Assembly (NCBI RefSeq): GCF_000685215.1
Contig: NZ_ARYJ01000011.1
Span: 43,434 to 107,433 of the forward strand
DNA: 64,000 nucleotides
From: Hyphomonas jannaschiana VP2
Lineage (GTDB): Bacteria; Pseudomonadota; Alphaproteobacteria; Caulobacterales; Hyphomonadaceae
Reading direction: 5' to 3'
Shown: positions 18,001 to 26,606 of the stretch, piece by piece
How positions within the stretch are numbered: the stretch's first letter is position 1
Layout: every line of letters begins with the position of its first letter
Notes under the pieces: model-generated
Databases searched by the model: none
What the model was told of the DNA's origin: nothing
The model's input: the letters and a program-made list of their open reading frames with translations, nothing else
Made by a program: the position numbers and the translations under genes

Positions 18001-19071
18001 TTATTCTGACGTGACTGCAATGTCGAAAGCGAGCAGGAGCGTGCGCTGCTGCGGATTGAAATTGTCGTCGGAGATGATCCAGACACGCGCGACGCCGTTT
18101 CCAAGGTCCTGCACCGTAATGCCCTCGTAGTTATCAACGGCCAGGGGGCGGGTCAGTTCGATTGCCTTCGCGCCGTCCTGCCAGCTGACCACATTCCGGT
18201 TTCCGCGGATGGGGTCGTAGCTGCGAAAGAGCCAGAACGTCTCGTCAGTGTCGCCGATCCGGGCAGCGTCGAAACCCACAAAGGCGTAGCCGGCCGGGTT
18301 GGGGGCCATTTCGTCCGTCCAGCCAGCAGAATTGAGGCCTGTCACGGCTCCGATGGGGGACCGGCCGCGCTCGACAGTTTCATAGCCAAACAGGATGTTG
18401 CCCTCGGGCGTGATGGCGAGGGCCTCGGCGCCGCGATTTTCGTCGATGAGCCGACCGGCATATGTGGAAGGCAGCCGGCTGATCGGCGCCTCACGGGCCG
18501 CGGCACCGCAGGTTTCCAGGGCAAACGCCGAGATGCGATGCGTGCGCTCAAAGCTGACTATGGCCAGACTATTCCGGACTACCAGCCCCTCAGCGTCGCC
18601 CATCGACTTGCCTTGAAGGAGCTGTCCGTCTTCTCCCAGCATATAGGTCAGATCGCCTGAACCGTCGGGAGCACCGTCCGCCATGCCGATGCGGACAAAT
18701 GCACCGTCGTCGACGACGGCGAGCAGGTCGCCGTCGGTGTCGACTGCGAGGTCAGATAAACCGCCGAAGCTGGCATTGTCGGCCGTCAGCTCCCAGCCGC
18801 CCGCAAACACCGCGCCTTCCGGCAAACGGCGGGCAACGTCATCGGCTGGGCCGAGATCGATGGCCTGTGCTGTAATTGCGAGCGGAACAGAGGGGACTGC
18901 GGCGGTTCCGGCCGGGCAGGAGGTATCTGCAAGTTCTGCCGATATTGTGTCGAAGGTCCAGGCAGCGTCCGCCGCGGGCATGGTGACGCGTGGGGCTTCC
19001 GGCATCTCGGCAGTGCCGGCGCATGTCGCAAGCAGAATCAGGGATGCGAACTGTATGGTGCGGCGTAGCAT
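18001..19071 (-). CDS. Esterase-like activity of phytase family protein
   Basis: 356-residue exported protein of the phytase-like esterase family (PF13449 type), with a beta-propeller-like pattern. The N-terminus MLRRTIQFASLILLATC could be a lipoprotein signal (LATC) or an ordinary signal peptide. Characteristic segments are FGGLSDLAVDTDGDLLAVVD and a Phe-rich GFDAARIGD stretch, ending in NYEGITVQDLGNG and ISDDNFNPQQRTLLLAFDI. The substrate is unknown. It ends 43 nt before the predicted 6S RNA on the same strand. Confidence 0.82.
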   Translation of the reverse strand: MLRRTIQFASLILLATCAGTAEMPEAPRVTMPAADAAWTFDTISAELADTSCPAGTAAVPSVPLAITAQAIDLGPADDVARRLPEGAVFAGGWELTADNASFGGLSDLAVDTDGDLLAVVDDGAFVRIGMADGAPDGSGDLTYMLGEDGQLLQGKSMGDAEGLVVRNSLAIVSFERTHRISAFALETCGAAAREAPISRLPSTYAGRLIDENRGAEALAITPEGNILFGYETVERGRSPIGAVTGLNSAGWTDEMAPNPAGYAFVGFDAARIGDTDETFWLFRSYDPIRGNRNVVSWQDGAKAIELTRPLAVDNYEGITVQDLGNGVARVWIISDDNFNPQQRTLLLAFDIAVTSE

Positions 19072-19177
19072 CGGAACCTCAGTGTTCTGGAGTATCTTCC
19101 GGTCCCATGCGGCAAAAACGTGAAGGCTTCGCGAACAAGTCTGGATTTCAAATGCGAACCCATTCAGGAGTCAGGGC

Positions 19178-19642
19178 ATGACGCAGATTCCTCTCGCCCG
19201 CCGTTCGCCGGTCCAACCGGATGCCTGCAATCTTGCAAAAGCCATTGATGTGGTCGGGGACCGCTGGACGTTGCTCATCCTGCGGGCCGCGCTTTACGGT
19301 GTCCGTCGGTTTGACGATTTCCAGGCCGAGCTTGGTTGCCCCAGAACCGTGCTGTCGGGCCGGCTCAAAAAACTGGTTGATGACGGCCTGCTGTCCAAAC
19401 GCTCTTACAAATCGCCCGGCAAGCGCGCCCGCCCGGAATATGTTCTCTCGCCGATGGGGCTGTCGCTGAGACCGATTCTGATCGGGCTTACACAATGGGG
19501 GGATGCCTGGCTGGGACAGGGGGAACCACCGCCCATCAGTTTCACCCGTGCTGGCTCCAAATCGGCCATCCGGGCGGCATTTGTCGATATTGAAGGACGG
19601 GAAGTCCGGCCGGATCAGATCCGTCCTGTGCTTCGCGGCTGA
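19178..19642 (+). CDS. HxlR-family winged-helix regulator
   Basis: 154-residue DNA-binding protein. It has the HxlR layout: a single conserved Cys near residue 17 in PDACNLAKAIDVVGDRWTLL, the GVRRFDDFQAELGCPRTVLS recognition region, then RLKKLVDDGLLSKRSYKSPG and YVLSPMGLSLRPIL. HxlR proteins often sense redox or small electrophiles through that Cys. The C-terminal 40 residues form an extra tail beyond the HxlR core. ATG at 19178 follows AGGAGTCAGGGC. No obvious target gene adjoins; the phytase-like gene is divergent from it. Confidence 0.88.
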   Translation: MTQIPLARRSPVQPDACNLAKAIDVVGDRWTLLILRAALYGVRRFDDFQAELGCPRTVLSGRLKKLVDDGLLSKRSYKSPGKRARPEYVLSPMGLSLRPILIGLTQWGDAWLGQGEPPPISFTRAGSKSAIRAAFVDIEGREVRPDQIRPVLRG

Positions 19643-19739
19643 TTTGTGCAGTGAGGCAGAAATTCGGCCTTGCAAAGCCGTTCGCTATGCGCTTAATCAC
19701 GCCTCTCGGCAGCCCCGGTTGCCGGATACCCTATAGGAC

Positions 19740-19814
19740 GCGGGCGTAGCTCAGGGGTAGAGCACAACCTTGCCAAGGTTGGGGTCGTGAGTTCGAATCT
19801 CATCGCCCGCTCCA
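19740..19814 (+). tRNA. tRNA-Gly (GCC)
   Basis: Acceptor GCGGGCG (19740-19746) pairs with CGCCCGC (19804-19810), followed by T and encoded CCA. The anticodon stem CAACC/GGTTG encloses TTGCCAA, giving anticodon GCC. The T-loop is GTTCGAATC. Confidence 0.97.
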
Positions 19815-19844
19815 TTATATTTACAGAGAAATCTGGTCACGAGG

Positions 19845-19893
19845 GTGACTGCGACGCGCAGTCACTTCGGTGTGTGCCGGTTATGTAAACCGG
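19845..19893. other. Two hairpins between tRNA-Gly and the stress-response kinase
   Basis: GTGACTGC-GACGC-GCAGTCAC (19845-19865) and CCGGTT-ATGTA-AACCGG (19877-19893) are perfect stem-loops in series. Neither is followed by a T-run. They may be part of the tRNA transcript end or of the 5' leader of the kinase gene. Confidence 0.5.
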
Positions 19894-19968
19894 AAATACA
19901 GACTCTGGCTTCAGGATGTGGCTAGAATAAAGGCTCTTGTATCGAATTACCCAGTGAGGCCTTCGGCG

Positions 19969-21018
19969 ATGCCGGACATTCCACTTCCAAATCGGTCTGA
20001 CGCGATGGCTGACGAACTCACGCAGGAAGACATTTCGGGCTTCGTCGATCAATCACCGGTCCCGACCATGGCGATCGACCGGGACCTCCGGTACATCTAT
20101 GCCAATCAGGCTTACTGCCAGGCGATTGGTCGGCCGATTGATGAAGTGCTTGGGAAATATGTGTTCGATATTTATCAGGCACCGTCGGATCATGAGCTGT
20201 CCTTCAGGCGCAAATGCAGCTTGAGTTTCCAGGGAGAAGTGACGCGCTCGGAAGTCCAGACCAGCGTGTTCACGGACGATGAAGGGCGGTCCAGGACGGT
20301 TTATTGGCAAACGACTCAGGAGCCCTTTTTCGGGCGGGACGGACAGGTCCGGTGTGTTGTTCAGCGTGTGGAAGACGTGACCCACCTGGTGGAGCTCCAG
20401 AAAAGTCACGATGTGATTGTAACAGAGCTGGACCATCGGGTTAAGAATTTCGTGTCCGTAATCCTGGCAACTGCTAGGATTACAAGTCTGTCCGCTGATT
20501 CTGTTGAACAGTATACGGAAGACTTCTGCTCGCGTGTGGACTCAATGGCTCGTATTTACAGCCGCATGTCAGCAGACGGGCTAAAGGGGCTCTCGCTCCG
20601 CAGTGTGTTTGAAGATGAGTTGGCGCAGGTGGCTGCCAGGAAGAGTATTCAGTATAGTCTGAAGGGGGACGATGTTCAGTTGACTGTGAAGTCGTCCAAG
20701 GACGGCGGTATGGTTATCCACGAATTTGTGACGAATGCCGTCCGCCATGGGTGCTTTTCGCGTCCTGAAGGACGGCTTGATGTCGAATGGGCTGTCGTCG
20801 GCAATGAATTGCGGGTCCTGTGGGTGGAGTCAGGGCTGACCGGAATAAAGCCGCCCGACAAGAAGGGGTTCGGAACCCGTCTGACGGACATGTTACCGAA
20901 TGCAAGAGTGACGCGAACCTATCATGATACGGGCCTTACCATTGAATATATTGTGCCGGTGGAGATCATCACTGATGACGGCGGTCAGGATGAGAACTGG
21001 CTGGCAGGCGATCAATAG
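19969..21018 (+). CDS. PAS domain HWE-family sensor histidine kinase, probable general stress response kinase
   Basis: Soluble kinase of 349 residues from ATG 19969; ATG at 20005 or GTG at 19870 are alternatives. A PAS domain runs from FVDQSPVPTMAIDRDLRYIY through VEDVTHL. The kinase core has H-box ELDHRVKNFVSVI with the phospho-His, an N-box with His (IHEFVTNAVRHG), a WxE in LWVESG and G-box GFGTRL, the three marks of HWE kinases. Such kinases phosphorylate PhyR. The gene is tail to tail with phyR (7-nt overlap), so it is the likely cognate kinase. No membrane segment is seen; the PAS ligand is unknown. Confidence 0.88.
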   Translation: MPDIPLPNRSDAMADELTQEDISGFVDQSPVPTMAIDRDLRYIYANQAYCQAIGRPIDEVLGKYVFDIYQAPSDHELSFRRKCSLSFQGEVTRSEVQTSVFTDDEGRSRTVYWQTTQEPFFGRDGQVRCVVQRVEDVTHLVELQKSHDVIVTELDHRVKNFVSVILATARITSLSADSVEQYTEDFCSRVDSMARIYSRMSADGLKGLSLRSVFEDELAQVAARKSIQYSLKGDDVQLTVKSSKDGGMVIHEFVTNAVRHGCFSRPEGRLDVEWAVVGNELRVLWVESGLTGIKPPDKKGFGTRLTDMLPNARVTRTYHDTGLTIEYIVPVEIITDDGGQDENWLAGDQ

Positions 21019-21770
21019 GCCGATTGCGTCAACAAGGCCTGACTGATCACCGTTTTCACATGATCGGCCCGGAATGGCTTTGGAATGAGAAAAGCGGGTT
21101 CATTGGTCCGGCCAGCCAGCAGGCGTTCAGGATACGCCGTGATAACAATGCTGGGCACTTGATGGAACTTCATGATCTCATCCATGGCATCAAGGCCGGA
21201 TGAGCCGTCTGCAAGCTGGATGTCGACCAGTAGCAATCCAGGTTTCTTCGTGCGCGCTTCTTTCACGGCTTCTTCACGGGTCTGAGCCCTTGCAACCAGC
21301 TCGTGTCCGAGGCTCTCGATGATTTCCTTCAGCTGGAATGCGATCATCGGCTCATCTTCAATAATCAGCACATCGGTCGCGAGCGAAGAGGCGAGATCCC
21401 GCTCGGCATTCTTCAGCGTGTCTTCCAGTTCCTCCAGCGCGATTCCCAAAATCTGAGCCGCAGCGTCTTTCTCGAATTGTTCGACAGCCGTCAGAAAGAG
21501 CGCTCGCCGCGATAGCGAGGAAAGGTTGCCAAGCGAGGGCAGGGGCGAGTCCAGCTCCGGGTGCCGCGCCGGATCAGCAATGATCGAGTCGAGGAGGCCG
21601 AATAGGGTTGTGCGGTCTGCCGGAAGCGGAGCGTCTGCAGGCTGAGGTTTGAGAACATGCTCCTGCAGCATGGTTTCAACGCAAAGATCGCCAGCCATCT
21701 GATCGCCTGTCATAGCGCGAGCATAGCGGCGCATGAACGGCAATTCCTTGGTTATCAATTCGTAGAGCAC
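21012..21770 (-). CDS. phyR: Response regulator PhyR (anti-anti-sigma factor)
   Basis: 252-residue master switch of the alphaproteobacterial general stress response. Residues 1-125 form a sigma-like domain (ELPFMRRYARAMTGDQMAGD, then LSSLSRRALFLTAVEQF); the rest is a receiver domain with acidic pocket IIEDE (Glu138, Asp139), phospho-acceptor Asp183 in LLLVDIQLADG, Thr211 in ITAYPE and Lys231 in IPKPF. When phosphorylated, the sigma-like domain captures NepR and frees EcfG. The start is GTG at 21770 behind AAAGGA. Divergent from nepR-ecfG across a 196-nt control region. Confidence 0.97.
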   Translation of the reverse strand: MLYELITKELPFMRRYARAMTGDQMAGDLCVETMLQEHVLKPQPADAPLPADRTTLFGLLDSIIADPARHPELDSPLPSLGNLSSLSRRALFLTAVEQFEKDAAAQILGIALEELEDTLKNAERDLASSLATDVLIIEDEPMIAFQLKEIIESLGHELVARAQTREEAVKEARTKKPGLLLVDIQLADGSSGLDAMDEIMKFHQVPSIVITAYPERLLAGRTNEPAFLIPKPFRADHVKTVISQALLTQSAY

Positions 21771-21823
21771 GCAGGCGTCCTTTGCCGGTAATTTATTTTA
21801 TCTTAGATTCCATAAGATACCAA

Positions 21824-21848
21824 AACGAGAATGGAACCATTTTGTTCC
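21824..21848 (-). promoter_or_regulatory. EcfG-type promoter in front of phyR
   Basis: On the minus strand, GGAAC (21848-21844), exactly 16 nt, then CGTT (21827-21824). This is the published GGAAC-N16/17-CGTT consensus for EcfG. It lies 53 nt before the phyR start, giving positive autoregulation. The -35 box is also one half of an inverted GGAAC/GTTCC pair (21833-21848). Confidence 0.85.
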
Positions 21849-21966
21849 GTTGCGGTGAATGAATCCTGGATTTTACGAACGTATTCTTAACCTCGAACCG
21901 TCAAGAATCAGGCAATTGATCGACCAACAGGTGCTCGGGTAGGCTCCCGGTCGATAGAGGCAAATT

Positions 21967-22191
21967 GTGGGGACAGTTGTTTTGGGGAAGTTGGCAAGGT
22001 CGCGGGAGGCGGCAGAGAGGTCGTTCATATGTACGACACCGGAAAAACTCTCACGAGGAGCGCTGGAAGGCGCGATAGGCGACGCTCTGCGCGAGAGCTT
22101 TGCGCCGGTTGTCGACGAGCCGATGCCAGAGAAGTTGCAGGACTTGCTGAGCCAGTTACGCGCTGCGGAACAACAGAGGAAGGGACGCTGA
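21967..22191 (+). CDS. nepR: Anti-sigma factor NepR
   Basis: 74-residue anti-sigma factor that holds EcfG inactive. The family core is IGDALRESFAPVVDEPMPEK followed by LQDLLSQL (about residues 37-65), two helices that clamp the sigma factor. The N-terminal 30 residues are variable and likely disordered. The start is GTG at 21967, six nt after AGAGG. It ends 1 nt before the ecfG start codon, so the pair is translationally coupled. No convincing EcfG promoter precedes it on this strand. Confidence 0.93.
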   Translation: MGTVVLGKLARSREAAERSFICTTPEKLSRGALEGAIGDALRESFAPVVDEPMPEKLQDLLSQLRAAEQQRKGR

Positions 22192-22192
22192 T

Positions 22193-22834
22193 TTGACCAG
22201 AAAGAACCCGGTTCGTCAGGATGAACTACCGGATTCTGTGAATGAATGGTCGTTTGTTGATGAGCTTGAACGGCTGATTCCGGAGTTGCGAGCGTTCGCC
22301 CGCAGTTTGTGCCGCGAGCGGGAGCTTGCGGATGATCTTGTTCAGGACACCTGCCTGAAGGCTTGGCAGGCAGTTGATTCCTTTGATCCGACCGCCCCGA
22401 TGCGGCCCTGGCTGTTCCGCATTTTGCGGAATGAATTCTATCAGTATTCCCGGCGTTCCTGGCGCTCTGCGCCGCTGGATCAGGAAGTCGCTGAAAATAC
22501 GCTGGTTGCTCCGGCCAATCTTGATGCCAGGATCGACTTCCGGGTCCTTCAGGCGGCCATGACCGATCTGCCGGATGTGCAGCGTGAAGCGCTTATCCTG
22601 GTTGTCGCTGCCGGTTATACTTATGAGGAAGCGGGTGAAATCTGTAATTGTTCTGCAGGCACGATCAAAAGCCGTGTCAGCCGTGCGCGCGAAGCCGTCG
22701 TGTACAAGATGGAGCGAGCGGATGTTGGCCAGATTGGCGGCTCGACACGCGATGAGAGCCGCACAGAGAACGGTCATATCGACCTGATTGCTCAGATCGA
22801 GTCGATTGCGCGCGGACTGTTTAACGCAGCCTGA
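22193..22834 (+). CDS. ecfG: General stress response sigma factor EcfG
   Basis: 213-residue ECF sigma factor (ECF15 class). Sigma region 2 is FARSLCRERELADDLVQDTC LKAWQ and PMRPWLFRILRNEFYQYSRR; region 4 is DLPDVQREALILVVAAGYTY EEAGEICNCSAGTIKSRVSRAREA. The start codon is TTG at 22193 behind GAGGAAGGG; no ATG occurs before region 2, so the weak start is real. It directs transcription from GGAAC-N16/17-CGTT promoters such as the one before phyR. The stop is 6 nt from a convergent small gene. Confidence 0.95.
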   Translation: MTRKNPVRQDELPDSVNEWSFVDELERLIPELRAFARSLCRERELADDLVQDTCLKAWQAVDSFDPTAPMRPWLFRILRNEFYQYSRRSWRSAPLDQEVAENTLVAPANLDARIDFRVLQAAMTDLPDVQREALILVVAAGYTYEEAGEICNCSAGTIKSRVSRAREAVVYKMERADVGQIGGSTRDESRTENGHIDLIAQIESIARGLFNAA

Positions 22835-22840
22835 CGGCAC

Positions 22841-23053
22841 TCAGCCCACGTTCTCCGATCCTTCAAACTGATCAAAAGCCTGATCGGCGCGTGCCAGCCG
22901 CTCACGGGCGCGGTCGCGGATATGTTTGACCGCTTCCGTTGGCGGCAGCAGTCCGGCCTCCGCAGCAGCATCTTTCAGCGACGCATAGGCGCGGGACTTT
23001 CTGGAACTCGGCGCGCTGGTGCGCCGTCCGAACAGGGAGAACTTGATCGCCAT
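22841..23053 (-). CDS. Small protein beside ecfG
   Basis: 70-residue basic protein, MAIKFSLFGRRTSAPSSRKS at the N-terminus, then an Ala-rich helix (SLKDAAAEAGLLPPTEAVKH) and a charged helix (IRDRARERLARADQAF). ATG at 23053 has a good AAGGAG at 8 nt spacing. No family recognised. It converges on ecfG. The gap 23054-23277 upstream holds no gene I can support and no GGAAC-CGTT promoter. Confidence 0.6.
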   Translation of the reverse strand: MAIKFSLFGRRTSAPSSRKSRAYASLKDAAAEAGLLPPTEAVKHIRDRARERLARADQAFDQFEGSENVG

Positions 23054-23277
23054 AACCCAATCTCCTTGCATCCCGGCAAAACAGACCATTCGGCATGTCT
23101 CGCCTGGGTGAGCAGGCCGCTGTCTCGGGAATGCCCGGGGCTGTCGCGCCGCCCTGCCGCTCTTTTTGAGCTGGCAGCTTAACTTACCCCGAAGAGGCGA
23201 GTTTGACGAATTATATTTTGCTCAGATTCCCTGAGGAGGCGAGATCGAGGTTAAATGTTGCGCCGCACAAAGTGCGC

Positions 23278-23757
23278 TTAGCGCCGGCGTCCCGTGGGGT
23301 TATCCGGCGTGATCTCGTCGGAATTTGGCAGGCGCACATTGCCGACCGTGCCAAAGATCTGCTCCCAAAGACCGAGTTCGCGGCCACGGGTCGGCGTCTC
23401 GCGGGACGCGTAATTGATCACCTGGCCATCGTCGGCGGAATATTCCAGAATTTCTTCCACCTTGTCGTCCGTGCCGAAGCTGATGGCCGTGATTTTCCGT
23501 GTTTTCACTTTGGGGCGGTAGAAGGCAATCCGTTCCTGAAGCTCGGACATATAGATCCAGGTATTGTCGTCGAACAGGCTTTTGGTTGACGGCGATCCCA
23601 GCTGTGCCAGCACGGTGGACCGGGTGTCCTCTCCGGGCTGGATGTCTTCCGGCTGCGTTTCGTCCGCCACATAGCCGTGATAGTCGCGGCTGGGTGTCAG
23701 GCATGCGGTCAGCGGAAGGGCCATGAGGCCTGCGGCCAGAATTGCGCGTCGCGCCAT
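23278..23757 (-). CDS. bamE: Outer membrane protein assembly factor BamE
   Basis: 159-residue lipoprotein of the BAM complex (SmpA/OmlA family) that helps insert beta-barrel proteins. The signal ends in the lipobox LTAC (Cys19). The SmpA domain shows a TRSTVLAQLGSPSTKSLFDD NTWIYMSE pattern followed by RKITAISFGTDDKVEEI. A C-terminal extension carries QVINYASRETPTRGRELGL WEQIFG, common in alphaproteobacterial BamE. ATG at 23757 gives the short signal; the frame is open far upstream but overlaps the divergent CBP3 gene. Confidence 0.9.
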   Translation of the reverse strand: MARRAILAAGLMALPLTACLTPSRDYHGYVADETQPEDIQPGEDTRSTVLAQLGSPSTKSLFDDNTWIYMSELQERIAFYRPKVKTRKITAISFGTDDKVEEILEYSADDGQVINYASRETPTRGRELGLWEQIFGTVGNVRLPNSDEITPDNPTGRRR

Positions 23758-23841
23758 CGGCAAACTCCTGATAGTGGTCCGCTTCAGACCTAGCGGTAGC
23801 GGGACGGTTTTGGCAAGCACGCGCGTGCAGGAGGACAAGTA

Positions 23842-24414
23842 TTGGCAGGATTCTGGAACCTCTTTCGCGGCGGGGCTCAACAGAAGCAGCGGGCGGAATC
23901 GCTCTATCGTGGCCTTATGTCGGCAGCGCTGGCGCCTGAAGCCTATGCTGCGAGCGTCGTTGCCGATGATCTTGACCACCGCGTCCAGATGGTAAGCCTG
24001 CATGCGGCGGTTCTGGTCTGGCAACTGACGCGCCGTCCGGAAACCCAGCTGAAGCGCCTGCCTCAGCATATCCACACCCGCGTTTTCGACGGTTTCGATG
24101 CGTCCTTGCGGGAAACGGGTGTCGGCGATGCCTCGATCGCGCGGAAGGTTCGCAAGATGGGGGAGCATTATTACGGGCTCGGCACGGCCACGGCTGCTTG
24201 CTTGTCAGGACCGGAAAGCGAGCGGATCCCGGCCCTTTCGGACTTGCTGAAACGCAATGGCGTCGCGATTCCCGGGCGTGAAGCGGACCTTGCCGGCCAT
24301 CTTGCTGCGCTGGCGGATGCCTTTGAGGCTGCGCCTTCTGATGCATTTCTTGACGGGCAGGCGCCCTGGGCTGCTTTCCCTGCGACAAACACACCCGGCG
24401 TTGCCAAGGTCTGA
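23842..24414 (+). CDS. Ubiquinol-cytochrome c chaperone family protein (CBP3-like)
   Basis: 190-residue homolog of the mitochondrial CBP3/UQCC1 chaperone, which aids cytochrome b assembly into complex III. Recognisable are [19 protein letters not shown], the [15 protein letters not shown] helix and [31 protein letters not shown], the most conserved block. TTG at 23842 follows CAGGAGGA with good spacing. It is divergent from bamE and followed by plsX with a 56-nt gap, a conserved alphaproteobacterial neighbourhood (DUF177, often in between, is absent). Confidence 0.9.
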   Translation: MAGFWNLFRGGAQQKQRAESLYRGLMSAALAPEAYAASVVADDLDHRVQMVSLHAAVLVWQLTRRPETQLKRLPQHIHTRVFDGFDASLRETGVGDASIARKVRKMGEHYYGLGTATAACLSGPESERIPALSDLLKRNGVAIPGREADLAGHLAALADAFEAAPSDAFLDGQAPWAAFPATNTPGVAKV

Positions 24415-24470
24415 GGCGCGCCTTAAACAGCCCGGACGGCTCCAGGCAGAGCCCGAATCCGGAAGGCGCA

Positions 24471-25505
24471 ATGACTCGCGGAACGATCCTGTCAGTTGAT
24501 GCAATGGGAGGGGATCACGCACCGGGCGTGATCGTCGATGGCGTGGCCGTGTTCGTTCGCGAGCGTCCGGATACGCGCATCCTGCTGTTTGGCGACGAGG
24601 CGGCGCTGACACCATTGGTGGCGGCGCATACCGGCTTGTCCGACCGCTGTGAAATCATCCACTGTGATCACAAGATTACCAGCGACATGAAACCCAGCCA
24701 GGCGCTGCGCCGGGGCAAGGGGTCTTCCATGTGGAACGCTTTGGAGGCGGTGAAGGAAGGCCGGGCCAATGCGTCTGTGTCGGCGGGCAATACTGGCGCG
24801 CTGATGGCGATCTCCATGCTGGTACTCCGCAAAATGGATGGCGTTCACCGCCCTGCAATGACCGCGATGTGGCCGACCCTGGCAGGGCGATCGGTTGTCC
24901 TTGATGTCGGGGCGAACGTTGAGGCCGATGCTGCCCAGCTGGTGTCCTTCGCGATCATGGGTGAGGCCTATGCCCGCGCCACGCTCGGCAAGGAGCGGCC
25001 GACGATTGGCCTCCTGAACATCGGCTCGGAAGAAATGAAGGGGCATGACGAAGTGCGCGAAGCGCATGAAATCCTCCGCACGTCAGGGCTGGATCTCGAC
25101 TATCGCGGCTTTGTGGAGGGCGATGACATCTCCATGGGCGCTGTCGATGTCGTTGTGACGGATGGCTTCACGGGCAATGTGGCTCTGAAAACAGGTGAGG
25201 GCGTGGCCCGCATGCTCGGGACCCGCGTGCGCGAGGCGTTGATGAAGAATCTGTCTACGAAGGCAGGCGCCGTTCTGGCCGCCTCAGGGCTTAAACAGCT
25301 CCGTGAGCAGATGAATCCGAGTAACGCCAATGGCGGGGTGCTGCTGGGCCTTGGTGGCGTCTCCGTAAAAAGCCATGGCGGAACCGACGCACAGGGGTTT
25401 GCAACTGCTTGCCGTCTGGCCGCTGACCTTGCCACGAGTCATTATCCGGAAGAAGTTGCTGCAAACCTCGCACGCATCCAGAAGAAAGGGGCGGCGGCAG
25501 GCTGA
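24471..25505 (+). CDS. plsX: Phosphate acyltransferase PlsX
   Basis: Makes acyl-phosphate from acyl-ACP, the first committed step toward phosphatidate with PlsY. The 344 residues begin [19 protein letters not shown], the family signature, followed by [34 protein letters not shown] and [19 protein letters not shown]. Membrane-associated, peripheral. It leads the plsX-fabH-ihfA-merR cluster, with 26 nt to fabH. The start ATG at 24471 follows GGAAGGCGCA. Confidence 0.97.
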   Translation: MTRGTILSVDAMGGDHAPGVIVDGVAVFVRERPDTRILLFGDEAALTPLVAAHTGLSDRCEIIHCDHKITSDMKPSQALRRGKGSSMWNALEAVKEGRANASVSAGNTGALMAISMLVLRKMDGVHRPAMTAMWPTLAGRSVVLDVGANVEADAAQLVSFAIMGEAYARATLGKERPTIGLLNIGSEEMKGHDEVREAHEILRTSGLDLDYRGFVEGDDISMGAVDVVVTDGFTGNVALKTGEGVARMLGTRVREALMKNLSTKAGAVLAASGLKQLREQMNPSNANGGVLLGLGGVSVKSHGGTDAQGFATACRLAADLATSHYPEEVAANLARIQKKGAAAG

Positions 25506-25531
25506 CTTGGCCGCTCTGTAAGGGATTTAGC

Positions 25532-26503
25532 ATGGCACGGCGTAGTTTCATCCGCGGGACAGGTGGTTATCTTCCCGAGAAAGTTCTGACCAATGATGAC
25601 ATTTCGGCAATGGTCGATACGTCGGATGAGTGGATTCAGGAACGGACCGGCATCAAGCGCCGGCATGTCGCCGCCGAAGGTGAGCTGACATCGGATATTG
25701 CGACCGCCGCAGCGCGGTCTGCGCTTGAGGCGGCCGGGATCCCTGTTTCCGAAGTCGACCTGATCGTGCTGGCGACAACCACCCCCGATCAGACCTTCCC
25801 GGCGACTGCGACCGCGGTTCAGGCCAAGCTCGGCATGACGGGCGGCGCCGCATTTGACGTGCAGGCTGTGTGTTCCGGTTTTCTCTTTGCCCTGGCGACA
25901 GCGGACTCGATGTTGCGGCAGGGCCTGTTCAACACTGCTCTGGTAATCGGTGCGGAAACGTTCACACGGATTCTCGACTGGTCGGACCGGGGGACGTGCG
26001 TCCTGTTCGGCGATGGCGGCGGGGCTGCCGTGCTTCAGGCTGAAGACTGGACAGGTGATGAGCTCGCCGGTGTCATCACGCACCACATCCGCACTGACGG
26101 CACCAAGTCAGACCTGCTCTATGTCGATGGCGGCGTCAGCTCCACGGGCACGATCGGACATGTGCGCATGGAAGGGAACCGCGTGTTCCGCCATGCCGTC
26201 ACCAATATTTCTTCGGCCATTCAGGCGATTTATGACGAAACCGGCCTGACCGGTAACGACATTGACTGGTTCGTGCCGCACCAGGCCAATAAGCGCATTC
26301 TCGATGGCGTGGCGAAGAAGATGAACATCGCCGAGGAAAAGGTGATCGTCACGGTCCAGGAGCACGCCAACACGTCGGCGGCCTCCATCCCGCTTGCGCT
26401 GAACCATGCGGTTCGGTCTGGCCGGGCGAAACCGGGCGACCTGATCCTGTCAGAAGCGATGGGCGGCGGCTTTTCATGGGGCGCGAGCCTGTTCCGCCTT
26501 TAA
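25532..26503 (+). CDS. fabH: Beta-ketoacyl-ACP synthase III
   Basis: Initiates fatty-acid synthesis by condensing acetyl-CoA with malonyl-ACP. 323 residues; the catalytic Cys is in [14 protein letters not shown], the His in [11 protein letters not shown] and the Asn in [13 protein letters not shown]. The N-terminus [18 protein letters not shown] is typical, as is the C-terminal [16 protein letters not shown]. It probably shares its mRNA with plsX. A 103-nt gap to ihfA (26504-26606) leaves room for a separate promoter there. Confidence 0.97.
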   Translation: MARRSFIRGTGGYLPEKVLTNDDISAMVDTSDEWIQERTGIKRRHVAAEGELTSDIATAAARSALEAAGIPVSEVDLIVLATTTPDQTFPATATAVQAKLGMTGGAAFDVQAVCSGFLFALATADSMLRQGLFNTALVIGAETFTRILDWSDRGTCVLFGDGGGAAVLQAEDWTGDELAGVITHHIRTDGTKSDLLYVDGGVSSTGTIGHVRMEGNRVFRHAVTNISSAIQAIYDETGLTGNDIDWFVPHQANKRILDGVAKKMNIAEEKVIVTVQEHANTSAASIPLALNHAVRSGRAKPGDLILSEAMGGGFSWGASLFRL

Positions 26504-26606
26504 AATCAGGCGACAAGCGCCATTATTTCACGGATATTGGCTGACGGATGCGCTAGTAATCCGTTAACAATCCTTGGCTACATCTTAACCAGATCGGGAG
26601 AATCCC

